Of a DNA stretch of 64,000 nt, positions 1 to 7,555 are shown one piece after another. Source of the DNA: Aestuariibacter sp. GS-14 (GTDB lineage Bacteria > Pseudomonadota > Gammaproteobacteria > Enterobacterales > Alteromonadaceae); assembly GCF_006494365.1 (NCBI RefSeq), contig NZ_VHIP01000008.1:124001-188000 (forward strand), read 5' to 3'. The notes below the pieces were generated by a model that worked only from the letters and a program-made list of their open reading frames with translations, did not search any database and was not told where the DNA came from. The first letter of the stretch is position 1. Each line of letters begins with the position of its first letter. The position numbers and the translations under genes are program-made.

Positions 1-400
1 GCGCTGGCACATTGTCAAAAAGCGGGTAGTGTTGCTGAGAATCGTGGTTCAGACTTTGCCAGGTTTGACGAAACGGGTTTTGCAGGGTATCCAGTACCTT
101 GGCAATTTGAAACGACAAAAACTTTTTGGCATTAAAATAGGCCAGCTTATCGGCTTTATCGAGGCTATCGAGGGTATCACGCGTTACTTGCCACAACTGC
201 TGCACGCTGTCATGCGCCGCATATAAGTGTGAGGCGGTATCAGCCAACGCTTTACCGTAGGCACAGTTTGGCTGAATGCCAAAGTGCGCTAACTGCTCAT
301 TAACCAATTCGGCAACAGACTGAGCTTCGGTAGTATGCCGCCTTGGCGAAAGCGCTTTGCTTGCAGCCGATAATTCAGAAGTAGGGTGAGAGTGAGTCAT
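1..400 (-). CDS. hypothetical protein, 5' part only (runs off the window)
   Basis: A gene reading leftward out of the window; 133 codons are visible from an ATG at 398-400. On the minus strand an AGG lies seven bases before the ATG, which supports this start. The visible part has a Ser/His/Pro-rich first 20 residues, then Leu/Ala/Gln-rich, helical-looking sequence. It shows no signal peptide or membrane segment. I do not recognise the family and propose no function. The AT-rich 130 bases between it and the glutathione S-transferase gene upstream probably carry its promoter. Confidence 0.6.
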   Translation of the reverse strand, partial: MTHSHPTSELSAASKALSPRRHTTEAQSVAELVNEQLAHFGIQPNCAYGKALADTASHLYAAHDSVQQLWQVTRDTLDSLDKADKLAYFNAKKFLSFQIAKVLDTLQNPFRQTWQSLNHDSQQHYPLFDNVPA

Positions 401-530
401 TTGCAAACCTGTTCGTTAAATTTATTATTAGCTGAATATAATTCGTTAAAGACACAAAATTAAGGAATTATATTCATATAAATTTAACAAACAGGAAACA
501 AATGTTTACTGTGATGTGAATTTAGCCTGA

Positions 531-1103
531 TTAGATCCGCGGATCGGTGGCCTTAACCCCGGTATTATCCTGATGCTGTTGCCATAATGCGAGCAGCGCC
601 GGATACCCCGAGAAGTCCCACAACTCCCGAAAACTCACCCAGTCGATTAAACAAAATAAACAAATTGCAGGGTAATCCCACTGACTGAATTCGCCCTTTT
701 CGGCGTCGGCATTCAGCACACTCAACAAAGTTTCTATGCGCTCTAATTGCAGCCGGAAAAATAACAAATCCGGGTTTTGTTCAATCCCTGAGCGCTTGAG
801 CATCATCAGTTGCACAAATGAATCGTTGGCGGCATCTATCATGGTTAACTGATTTTCCTGTTGCCAACTCAAAGGCTTAGCACCGGATTTATCCTGCAAA
901 TAACGAAAGATAACCCGCGAGTCGAAGACCATTTGTTCGTTATCTTCAAATGCGGGTACTTTTAACGCAGGATTTTTTTCTTTCAACAACGCGCGCCCCG
1001 GGCCAGCGAAAATATCCATATTTACAAACTCGTAGTCTGTATCGCGAAGCCATAACCGAATGCGGCGAACATAGGGGGATGTGGTAGAGCCGTACAGTTT
1101 CAT
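531..1103 (-). CDS. glutathione S-transferase family protein
   Basis: A protein of 190 residues with an N-terminal thioredoxin-like GST domain. The strand-helix opening reads KLYGSTTSPYVRR, with TSPYVRR at the place of the catalytic Ser/Cys; the cis-Pro segment KVPAFED and the glutathione-contact segment FDSRVIFRYL follow. The rest is the all-helical C-terminal domain. Members conjugate or reduce electrophiles with glutathione, or act as stringent-starvation-like proteins; the substrate cannot be told here. I chose the ATG at 1101-1103 because the fold begins directly with MKLYGS, although the frame stays open nine codons further. It lies downstream of erpA on the same strand, with a weak hairpin between them. 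Confidence 0.85.
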   Translation of the reverse strand: MKLYGSTTSPYVRRIRLWLRDTDYEFVNMDIFAGPGRALLKEKNPALKVPAFEDNEQMVFDSRVIFRYLQDKSGAKPLSWQQENQLTMIDAANDSFVQLMMLKRSGIEQNPDLLFFRLQLERIETLLSVLNADAEKGEFSQWDYPAICLFCLIDWVSFRELWDFSGYPALLALWQQHQDNTGVKATDPRI

Positions 1104-1175
1104 GATCTGATCTCGTGGAAAATTGAGCACTCAGACTAATACGAAAAAACGGCTATTGGCAATTCAAAGGAATAA

Positions 1176-1195
1176 GCGGGGCGATAAATCCCCGC
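1176..1195 (-). terminator. weak hairpin after erpA
   Basis: GCGGGG pairs with CCCCGC across an 8-base loop, 11 bases after the erpA stop. On the minus strand it is followed by TTATTCC rather than a clean U-run, so termination would be partial. The A-run on the other side would make a better plus-strand signal. Confidence 0.4.
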
Positions 1196-1205
1196 AAAAA
1201 TCTGT

Positions 1206-1550
1206 TTAAACGCTGAAGCTGGCGCCACAGCCACAAGTTGTAGTGGCGTTAGGGTTTTGTACCAGAAAACGCGAACCTTCCAAACCATCAACGTAGTCAA
1301 CCACGCCGCCAACCAGGTATTGCAGGCTCATGGGGTCTACCACCAGGGTTACGTCGTTTTTGTCGATAGTGGTGTCGCCGTCATTCACCTTTTCGTCAAA
1401 TGTAAAACCGTACTGGAAGCCTGAACAACCACCACCCGTTACATACACGCGAAGTTTCAGATTCGGATTTTCTTCCTCTTGCACCAGCTCTTTCACTTTG
1501 CTGGCCGCTGCGTCTGAAAACTCAATCGGAAGTGCCATCTCAACGGACAT
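1206..1550 (-). CDS. erpA: iron-sulfur cluster insertion protein ErpA
   Basis: An A-type Fe-S carrier of 114 residues, the normal length for ErpA. It holds the three ligand cysteines of the family: one in [11 protein letters not shown] near residue 42 and two in TTCGCGASF at the C-terminus. ErpA passes [2Fe-2S]/[4Fe-4S] clusters to apo-proteins, including isoprenoid synthesis enzymes, and is often essential in gammaproteobacteria. The N-terminal [15 protein letters not shown] is typical of ErpA rather than IscA. An AGG lies before the ATG. The upstream region has a sigma70 promoter, an IscR-like operator and a terminator-like hairpin in the leader, listed separately. Confidence 0.97.
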   Translation of the reverse strand: MSVEMALPIEFSDAAASKVKELVQEEENPNLKLRVYVTGGGCSGFQYGFTFDEKVNDGDTTIDKNDVTLVVDPMSLQYLVGGVVDYVDGLEGSRFLVQNPNATTTCGCGASFSV

Positions 1551-1562
1551 AAATACCTCAAA

Positions 1563-1582
1563 TAAAAAACCGGCACGCCGGT
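1563..1582 (-). promoter_or_regulatory. terminator-like hairpin in the erpA leader
   Basis: On the minus strand ACCGGC-GT-GCCGGT (1569-1582; a CGTG tetraloop is the realistic form) is followed at once by six T residues (1564-1569). It lies between the predicted erpA transcription start (about 1590) and the erpA ATG (1550). It has the form of an intrinsic terminator inside a 5' leader, so it may attenuate erpA transcription. The stem is short (5-6 bp) and no competing antiterminator stem was found. Confidence 0.4.
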
Positions 1583-1596
1583 AATAACATGGCGGT

Positions 1597-1625
1597 ATTA
1601 TCTAATACCTGAGTAATTACATCAA
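1597..1625 (-). promoter_or_regulatory. sigma70 promoter of erpA
   Basis: On the minus strand the -35 element TTGATG (1620-1625) is separated by exactly 17 bases from the -10 element GATAAT (1597-1602). The predicted start is near 1590, giving a leader of about 40 bases. Confidence 0.6.
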
Positions 1626-1629
1626 CTAT
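1605..1629. promoter_or_regulatory. putative IscR type 1 operator
   Basis: The 25-base window starts ATACCTGAGTAATT and ends ATCAACTAT. It agrees with the published IscR type 1 consensus (ATASYYGACT-RWWW-YAGTCRRSTAT) at about 21 of 25 positions by my count; the mismatches lie mainly in the right-hand YAGT part. It overlaps the -35 element and spacer of the erpA promoter, where [2Fe-2S]-IscR binding would repress. In E. coli erpA belongs to the IscR regulon. No iscR gene is in this window. Confidence 0.5.
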
Positions 1630-1698
1630 TCTGACGGGAGAATCTTTTGGGCGAAACCTCAGCGATCCACACGAAGCAAATTGCTGCATACAAAAGGC

Positions 1699-2214
1699 TC
1701 AAAGGGTTGAATCGATGGTAACCACACCGCTATTGGAATCATAAAAAATGGAATAGCCAGGTTCTGCGACCAACAAAAACGTACAGGTATTGTTGCTGTA
1801 GGTTGCCTGATAATCCTGGGACGTATCACTAGCTACGGTGGGTGAGCCATCACCGAGCACGGCTCCCCATACCGACATACAGTCAAACTCATTATCAAGC
1901 ATCGGACTGGCTTCGTATGGCAGATAGCTTTGTGCAGGCCAACCGCTGGCATTCATGTCCATGAGGTTACTGCCATTACCGTACAAATCCAGATTGTCCA
2001 CCGGGCCTGAATTGCCGGTAGAAGCCCATTTTAAATGCGCCAGTTTGATTGCTGACGCAAAGGCCGCACCAGTTCCTTGCACAGTAGCAGCATGGGCTTC
2101 GCCCTGAAAATCAATAAAGCGCGGCGCAGCCGTTACTGACAAAACCCCCAGGATCACGATCACCAGGACAAGTTCGATCAGCGTGAATCCGAAATTAGCT
2201 GAATAGCGGGACAT
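1699..2214 (-). CDS. type IV prepilin-like protein (MSHA pilin type), orphan
   Basis: A protein of 171 residues with a classical prepilin start: a short leader ending in Gly (RYSANFG), then FTLIELVLVIVILGVLS. The Glu at position 5 of the mature protein and the long hydrophobic helix are present. PilD-type peptidase should cut after Gly9 and methylate the new Phe. Two cysteines in the C-terminal part (in FDCMSVW and NTCTFLL) could form the usual pilin disulfide loop. The helix continuation APRFIDFQGEA resembles MshB/MshA pilins. No other pilus gene lies nearby, so it may be a stand-alone minor or pseudo-pilin. No strong ribosome binding site was seen before the ATG. Confidence 0.8.
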   Translation of the reverse strand: MSRYSANFGFTLIELVLVIVILGVLSVTAAPRFIDFQGEAHAATVQGTGAAFASAIKLAHLKWASTGNSGPVDNLDLYGNGSNLMDMNASGWPAQSYLPYEASPMLDNEFDCMSVWGAVLGDGSPTVASDTSQDYQATYSNNTCTFLLVAEPGYSIFYDSNSGVVTIDSTL

Positions 2215-2285
2215 GTTAACACTTAGAAAACCAGATACTTATTCAGTGATTATGTTGAATTACGCTGAAAAATAATACCTTTTTC

Positions 2286-2581
2286 TAGGGCGTGTTGATC
2301 TTTGCTGTACGACTTTTGGTCTATATGAAAGCATTTTAATCGCGAAACAGCCCTGCAGGCATAGTTGTTCTACGTCAAAGGGCTGTGACAAAGAGTAAAA
2401 TGCTTTCATGACGACCCCTTCGGGCAGCGCCCGGTAACCGGCCAGTGTGCACCATTTATACTGCGTTGACTGTTTTTGATTTAGGCCCACTAGACCTGCA
2501 GACAGTCGCCTTGCCTAAATGGTGCACACTGGCCAGCTATGGACTGCTGAAAAAGTGCACAGCAAAGATCAACACGCCCTA
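2286..2581. mobile_element. MITE-like inverted-repeat element 1 (296 bp)
   Basis: Both ends carry the same 23-base inverted repeat, TAGGGCGTGTTGATCTTTGC plus TGT (left 2286-2308, right 2559-2581), with no mismatch. Two nested inverted repeats lie inside: TGAAAGCATTTTA (about 2324) against TAAAATGCTTTCA (about 2397), and GCCAGTGTGCACCATTTA (about 2442) against TAAATGGTGCACACTGGC (about 2516). The strand can therefore fold almost end to end. No transposase is encoded; the open frames inside are side effects of the repeats. No clear target-site duplication is visible. It sits 115 bases before the amylase gene and could affect its promoter. It shares an internal core with the element at 16746-17023. 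Confidence 0.7.
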
Positions 2582-2696
2582 ATACTTACGCGTTATAAGT
2601 CAGGCAAAATACGCTTTTGTGAATACGTATGTATATTTCGTCTTCGGCTAATAGCCGCTATGCTCGAACGAAATAAGCTACAGAATACGCGTGATC

Positions 2697-4613
2697 ATGA
2701 AATCAAACCTCCTGCACACATTAACCCGGGTAAGCGCACTGGCGCTAACGCTTCCTTTGATGCTATCGTGCCAACAACCACCGGATCGGGCACCGGAACA
2801 GTTATTGGACGCGCCTGCGCAGGATTTCACAATGCACACTAATAACGCCAACGCAAAGCCAGTAATCTATCAGGTATTCACCCGTTTATTTGGCAATAAA
2901 AACACGACTAACACGCCCTGGGGTACGCTGGAAGAAAACGGTGTTGGGAAGTTCAGCGATATTAATGATGATGCACTCATTGCGCTAAAGCAGATGGGAA
3001 TAAGCCATGTGTGGTATACCGGCATTGTGCACCACGCGTCTGTTACCGACTATTCAGAGTACGGTATTCCGGTTGATGATCCCGACGTAGTAAAAGGCAG
3101 GGCGGGTTCGCCTTATGCCGTGCGCGACTATTACAATGTAAATCCGGATCTGGCTGACGATCCCACTCAGCGCCTGGCAGAGTTTGAGGCCTTAATTGCG
3201 CGCACGCAAGCCCAGGGCCTGAAAGTGATCATCGATATTGTGCCCAACCATGTGGCCCGCAAATATGCGTCACTCACCTACCCGGAAACCAGTTTTGGTT
3301 TACATGACAATACCAATGTCGAGTATCAGAAGAACAACAATTTTTATTATGTGCCCGGTCAGGGGTTCGAAGTGCCTGATATACCAGAGAGTTTGACGCC
3401 TCTGGGCGAAGAGGCACATCCATTGGCTGACGGCAAGTTCGACGAATCCCCAGCCAAATGGACCGGCAACGGTGCCCGCGCCGCTAAACCAGATGTTAAC
3501 GACTGGTACGAAACCGTAAAAATCAACTATGGCGTAAGACCAGACGGCACATACGACTTCCCAGCCCTGCCAGAGGCAATGCGCGGGTTACCTGCAACGG
3601 AGCATGTTGCGTTTTGGAAAGACAAATCCGTACCGGATTCCTGGGTGAAATTTAAGGATATTACCCAGTATTGGCTTAACAAAGGCGTGGATGGCTTTCG
3701 CTATGATATGGCTGAAATGGTGCCCGTTGCGTTTTGGTCGTATCTGAACAGCCACATTAAAGTGCGCCGCCCGGATGCATTTTTACTCGCTGAAGTGTAC
3801 CAGCCTCATCTTTATCGCGATTATCTTCAATTGGGATTAATGGACTCGCTGTACGACAAAGTGGATTTTTACGATACGCTAAAACGCATCATGCAAGGTA
3901 ACGGCGCCACCAGTGAACTGGTTGCCATTCAACAGCAATATCAGGATATTGCGCCACAACTACTGCACTTTTTAGAAAACCACGATGAACAGCGCATCGC
4001 CAGCCCTGACTTTGCGGGAGATGCGGAAAAAGGCAAACCTGCGTTAGTGGTGTCAGCACTCATGAGTTCGTCGCCAATGATGGTCTACTTTGGTCAGGAA
4101 GTAGGCGAAGATGGCAGCGAAGACATGGGATTTGGTAAACCTACCCGCACGACGATATTTGATTACGCGGGAGTACCTGCGCACCAACGCTGGATGAATG
4201 ATGGTAAGTTTGATGGTGGACAGCTTTCCGATTCAGAAAAAGCCTTAAGGCACTACTACGAAACGGTGTTGAAAATCGCTGCAACACATCCGGCAGCAAC
4301 GGGCAGCTATGCCAGCCTGCATCAGGCAAGCCTTACTGGAGACAGTGATTACAGTGAAAAACAACTGGCCTTTGCACGCTGGCAAGGCGATGACAAACTC
4401 ATCGTAGTAAGTAACTTTGATGCCAACAATGCAGTTGATCTCAATGTTTTATTACCCACTTCGTTACAAGGCAGTTGGTCTATTGACTCTCCACTGGTAT
4501 TAACTGATTTATTGACAGGTCAAACGCTGATCTCAACATTGACTCAGCAACAACTCTCGATCGTAGTTGCCTTACCCCCTCTTGGTTCAGTAATTCTCTC
4601 CGTTGCTAAATAA
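2697..4613 (+). CDS. alpha-amylase family (GH13) lipoprotein
   Basis: A protein of 638 residues with a lipoprotein signal: MKSNLL, a hydrophobic stretch and LPLMLSCQQ, with Cys27 as likely acylation site. The four GH13 regions appear in order: DIVPNH (I), GFRYDMAEM with the nucleophile Asp (II), LLAEVYQ with the acid Glu (III) and LENHDEQR with the third Asp (IV). It probably hydrolyses alpha-1,4-glucans at the outer membrane; the subfamily cannot be told. The C-terminal 90 residues form the usual beta-domain. The frame opens at a GTG (2691), but the ATG at 2697 gives a better signal peptide. It is a single gene between a MITE-like element and a terminator shared with the convergent gene. Confidence 0.9.
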   Translation: MKSNLLHTLTRVSALALTLPLMLSCQQPPDRAPEQLLDAPAQDFTMHTNNANAKPVIYQVFTRLFGNKNTTNTPWGTLEENGVGKFSDINDDALIALKQMGISHVWYTGIVHHASVTDYSEYGIPVDDPDVVKGRAGSPYAVRDYYNVNPDLADDPTQRLAEFEALIARTQAQGLKVIIDIVPNHVARKYASLTYPETSFGLHDNTNVEYQKNNNFYYVPGQGFEVPDIPESLTPLGEEAHPLADGKFDESPAKWTGNGARAAKPDVNDWYETVKINYGVRPDGTYDFPALPEAMRGLPATEHVAFWKDKSVPDSWVKFKDITQYWLNKGVDGFRYDMAEMVPVAFWSYLNSHIKVRRPDAFLLAEVYQPHLYRDYLQLGLMDSLYDKVDFYDTLKRIMQGNGATSELVAIQQQYQDIAPQLLHFLENHDEQRIASPDFAGDAEKGKPALVVSALMSSSPMMVYFGQEVGEDGSEDMGFGKPTRTTIFDYAGVPAHQRWMNDGKFDGGQLSDSEKALRHYYETVLKIAATHPAATGSYASLHQASLTGDSDYSEKQLAFARWQGDDKLIVVSNFDANNAVDLNVLLPTSLQGSWSIDSPLVLTDLLTGQTLISTLTQQQLSIVVALPPLGSVILSVAK

Positions 4614-4635
4614 ACACTTACCCAACCAACAATAA

Positions 4636-4659
4636 ATGCCAGGTCTAATAACCTGGCAT
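4636..4659. terminator. bidirectional terminator between convergent genes
   Basis: ATGCCAGGT and ACCTGGCAT form a perfect 9-bp stem with a 6-base loop in the 49 bases between the amylase stop and the stop of the convergent glutaredoxin-MauE gene. There is no long U-run on either strand. Confidence 0.6.
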
Positions 4660-4662
4660 CAC

Positions 4663-5406
4663 CTACATGGCGTATGTTGCGCCAGCTAACATCATGAGTC
4701 CACCAGCAACCATAAATACGTTCTCACTAAGGGAAACAAACCCCAGAGGCACGTTACTGTCGCCGCCCACACAGGCGCACTTGAGTTCTCGTTTATCAAT
4801 ATAAACCGCTTTGACAACTGAAACTGCACCGACAGAACCGATAAATACAGACACCGGCGCCACCAGCCAGGGAGAAATACCACTTAGCATGCCTAACCCC
4901 GCATACAGCTCCAGAAACGGATAAGCATAGCTGTAGCGAATGTGACGCATCGCTAGCAAGTCATATGTAATAAAGCTATTAGTAAAAGTATACAAATTCT
5001 GCAGTTTTTGCACTGCCAGCAGGGTCATGGCAAATCCAATGAAAAGCATAATGGTGCCGCTAACAGAATATCCGGCGGTCAGTGATTGCTGATAAACCAG
5101 CGCGAGTAAAAACGCGACTGAAAAAATCGCTATCACCGGCTGATAACTGGTGCCCTTTTGACCCTGTGGAGATTTACCAAAAAAAGCTCGCAGGTCGTCA
5201 TACCCGCCCACGCGCTTATTATCAATGAAAGTTTGAGGGGTCGTTTTAACGTTGTGCTTAGCCTTAAACGCGTCGGTTTCTTCACGCGTTTTAAGCCATC
5301 GGTCGTCTACCTGATAGCCCTCACGCTTTAGCAGGTCCTTTGAGCGCAGGCCGAAGGGACAAATGTGTTGGTCCGTAACCATACGATACAATATTGCCGT
5401 TTTCAT
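4663..5406 (-). CDS. glutaredoxin-MauE/DoxX-type membrane fusion protein
   Basis: A protein of 247 residues. Residues 1-78 are a glutaredoxin domain: active site CPFG (Cys16, monothiol, since the second Cys of CxxC is Gly), cis-Pro in TTPQTF and glutathione-site VGGYDDL. Residues about 90-245 hold four hydrophobic segments of the MauE/DoxX type with a C-terminal pair CACVGG next to VPLG, as in MauE-like redox membrane proteins. A thiol relay across the inner membrane is a reasonable inference. The frame is open upstream, but AGGAGG just before the ATG at 5404-5406 fixes the start. It lies downstream of copC-copD on the same strand, separated by 131 bases, which points to copper or redox handling. 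Confidence 0.82.
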   Translation of the reverse strand: MKTAILYRMVTDQHICPFGLRSKDLLKREGYQVDDRWLKTREETDAFKAKHNVKTTPQTFIDNKRVGGYDDLRAFFGKSPQGQKGTSYQPVIAIFSVAFLLALVYQQSLTAGYSVSGTIMLFIGFAMTLLAVQKLQNLYTFTNSFITYDLLAMRHIRYSYAYPFLELYAGLGMLSGISPWLVAPVSVFIGSVGAVSVVKAVYIDKRELKCACVGGDSNVPLGFVSLSENVFMVAGGLMMLAGATYAM

Positions 5407-5537
5407 TTCGCCTCCTGACATATTAAAGATTTCAGAGATATGAAGCGTCACGTGTAAGCTTTTCAGACTTTACCCGTAAAACCCCATAGATCTGACTTTA
5501 TTACAGGAGATATCGCAAAAAGCGATCCAAACTGTTA

Positions 5538-6413
5538 TCAAACGCCGACCAGGCTGGTCAATACAGAGGTAACGACAAGTAATACCACGGCGACCACAAT
5601 TTCCACATTGAGAGAAGCAACAAACTGCCGTACATCACCCGAGGTATGGATCGCTGGCACCAGCGATAGTTTGTGACGAGCCGCTAGAAACAGGATCCCA
5701 CAGAACAACAATACCTTCCCCATCAATAACCAGCCATATCCGGTAAATAACAGATTGTGGACAGTACCGACAATGGCATATGCCAGGACAGCCCCCATTA
5801 CAGCCATTATCAACACCAGCACACTGGCTTGTTCACCAAACCTGACTAGCCAGGGTAATAGCACGTCGACAGCGTCGTGTTGACAGGCTTTTCGCATAGG
5901 TAACAGTGCGCCAAACCACCACACAGCTACCAACACGTGAGTAGTAAGTAATGCACCATACCAAGGAGACATCTCAGCGGTATGTCCCGTAAACAGGAAC
6001 GCACCGATTAAGGCGGTTGCGGTAGAAAGTCGCATGACTAGTGAAGATGCCTTCCACACCTTATTCTGGCTGGATGCTAGGATAGCGAAAAACGCTAAGA
6101 CAAAACCTATCGCCCGCCAACGCGTGGCATCGCCTGCACCGGTAGACCAAACGATTTGCATCATGAACGATGACACCGCGCCTTGCAGGCCATCATCGGC
6201 CAGCATGCCGGTTTGTGAGAAAAATTGCAGCGCAACAGAAACTAACCCGATTATCGACCAAGCGATAAGTGACGGAGCAGACATGACTATACCGCTTTCA
6301 AAACACCCACCAACCGTTTGTTGCCAGTAAAAACTGCCAAGCAAGACAATCATGGCGGCATAAATCCCCCACTTGCTCACCACAATCAGAACTGGCCAAA
6401 ACAGTGAATCCAT
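5538..6413 (-). CDS. copD: copper resistance protein CopD-like membrane protein
   Basis: A polytopic inner-membrane protein of 291 residues with about eight hydrophobic segments, the layout of CopD/YcnJ-type proteins. CopD works with periplasmic CopC in copper uptake or handling. Conserved-looking histidines sit in TGHTAEM, TTHVLVAVWWFG and AARHKLSL, the kind of positions that bind copper in this family. The start is either GTG at 6416 or the next codon, ATG at 6413; I used the ATG. Only eight bases separate it from the copC stop, so the two are surely cotranscribed. Confidence 0.85.
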   Translation of the reverse strand: MDSLFWPVLIVVSKWGIYAAMIVLLGSFYWQQTVGGCFESGIVMSAPSLIAWSIIGLVSVALQFFSQTGMLADDGLQGAVSSFMMQIVWSTGAGDATRWRAIGFVLAFFAILASSQNKVWKASSLVMRLSTATALIGAFLFTGHTAEMSPWYGALLTTHVLVAVWWFGALLPMRKACQHDAVDVLLPWLVRFGEQASVLVLIMAVMGAVLAYAIVGTVHNLLFTGYGWLLMGKVLLFCGILFLAARHKLSLVPAIHTSGDVRQFVASLNVEIVVAVVLLVVTSVLTSLVGV

Positions 6414-6421
6414 CACCGGGT

Positions 6422-6757
6422 TTAGTGCACCATAAAGCTATATTGTTTTTGTACCTTGTGGCCGTCTTTGCCCACAATGGTCCAATCAACCACATAGGTT
6501 TCAGGCTTCAGTACTGGCAATGGCCAGCTGAATTGGCTAGCGGCCGTAGTTACGGGCTTAAAGCCAAATGATACGTTGTTGCCATTGCTGTCGGTTACTT
6601 CAACACTCAGTAAGATAACCTCGGCAGAATAACTTAACGACAGCGTTTCAGGTGCTTTCATCAGCATAGCGTTATTGGCTGGCACAGACGCAGTTAGATG
6701 GGTGTGAGCTGATGCACCAACACTCCAAAGCAACAGTAGTACACTCAACAATCTCAT
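6422..6757 (-). CDS. copC: copper resistance protein CopC
   Basis: A periplasmic protein of 111 residues. The signal peptide (RLLSVLLLLWSVGASA) is cut before HTHL, leaving the N-terminal His that CopC uses as part of its Cu(II) site. The partner residues occur in GKDGHKV (Asp and His) near the C-terminus. The protein lacks the Met-rich Cu(I) loop of plasmid CopC, so it is likely a Cu(II)-only form. The frame extends upstream, but AGAGG eight bases before the ATG at 6755-6757 and the signal peptide decide the start. It is the first gene of copC-copD. Confidence 0.9.
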   Translation of the reverse strand: MRLLSVLLLLWSVGASAHTHLTASVPANNAMLMKAPETLSLSYSAEVILLSVEVTDSNGNNVSFGFKPVTTAASQFSWPLPVLKPETYVVDWTIVGKDGHKVQKQYSFMVH

Positions 6758-7009
6758 TGTAAACCTCTTAAAATACACAGTGTTCTGATAGCGATAATCA
6801 ATCCTTAGTCTAATAATACCGCGAGAAGAATTACGCTGGATATGCCACTGCGAACACAATTACGTGTCGATTGTAAACGTAAAGCAGCAGACTGTGCTTT
6901 TTGAATTACCCCTTTGCAGAAAAAATCGGTAACACTTTTCGTAACGAAGTAATACCAAATCGCCAAAAATTCGGTGATATAGTGGCATTAACGCTTTAAG
7001 GATGAACAC

Positions 7010-7555
7010 ATGCAAGCTTCTGAATTCTCAAATAACGTGATACCCGTTGCCGACTTACCCAGTTTAACCTCCGTGGAATCAGAACCCATTTCCCCGGCCT
7101 ACCGCCAACTGAATTTATGGCTAACCAGCGCCATCTTTGGGTTCATTGGGTTGCTGCTGGGAATAGTGTTAGTACAGCCGTGGTTTGAACTACCAGAGCC
7201 AGTTCCATTTATCCTGCTGTTGTGTTTGGCGGGGTTGGTGTTCATTGGAGCCTGGATTTTTACGTACCATTATTTTGCCGATCCGCTTATTCGCTTTTCA
7301 ATACGGGAACAGGATCTGGTGCTATTCAAAGGGCTGTTCTTTAAAGACATTATTTGCCAGCCAATCCTGCGAATCCAGCACATCGATATTCAGCGCGGGC
7401 CATTTGAACGCCTGGCGGGATTGGCAACTCTCAAGGTGTATTCTGCCGGTGGAAGCGATCACACCCTGGCGATCCCCGGCTTGCCCGCGGAATCAGCCGA
7501 ACGCATGCGGCAGTTTGTGCTGAATCACTCAGACCTGTCACAGGATGAAGCATGA
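7010..7555 (+). CDS. PH-domain membrane protein, YdbS-like
   Basis: A protein of 181 residues: a 40-residue cytoplasmic N-terminus, two membrane helices (about 38-60 and 65-88), then one bacterial PH (bPH2) domain, recognisable from PLIRFSIREQDLVLFKG, RIQHIDIQRGPFERLAGLATL and the C-terminal helix. This is the layout of YdbS. The pair YdbS/YdbT is of unknown role, possibly envelope stress. AAGGATG lies before the ATG. The stop overlaps the start of the next gene by four bases (ATGA), so the two are translationally coupled. Confidence 0.85.
   Translation: MQASEFSNNVIPVADLPSLTSVESEPISPAYRQLNLWLTSAIFGFIGLLLGIVLVQPWFELPEPVPFILLLCLAGLVFIGAWIFTYHYFADPLIRFSIREQDLVLFKGLFFKDIICQPILRIQHIDIQRGPFERLAGLATLKVYSAGGSDHTLAIPGLPAESAERMRQFVLNHSDLSQDEA

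Noticed and set aside
2260..2490. Minus-strand frame of 76 codons
   Set aside because: It lies almost wholly inside the inverted-repeat element, and its composition follows from the repeats; no ribosome binding site.
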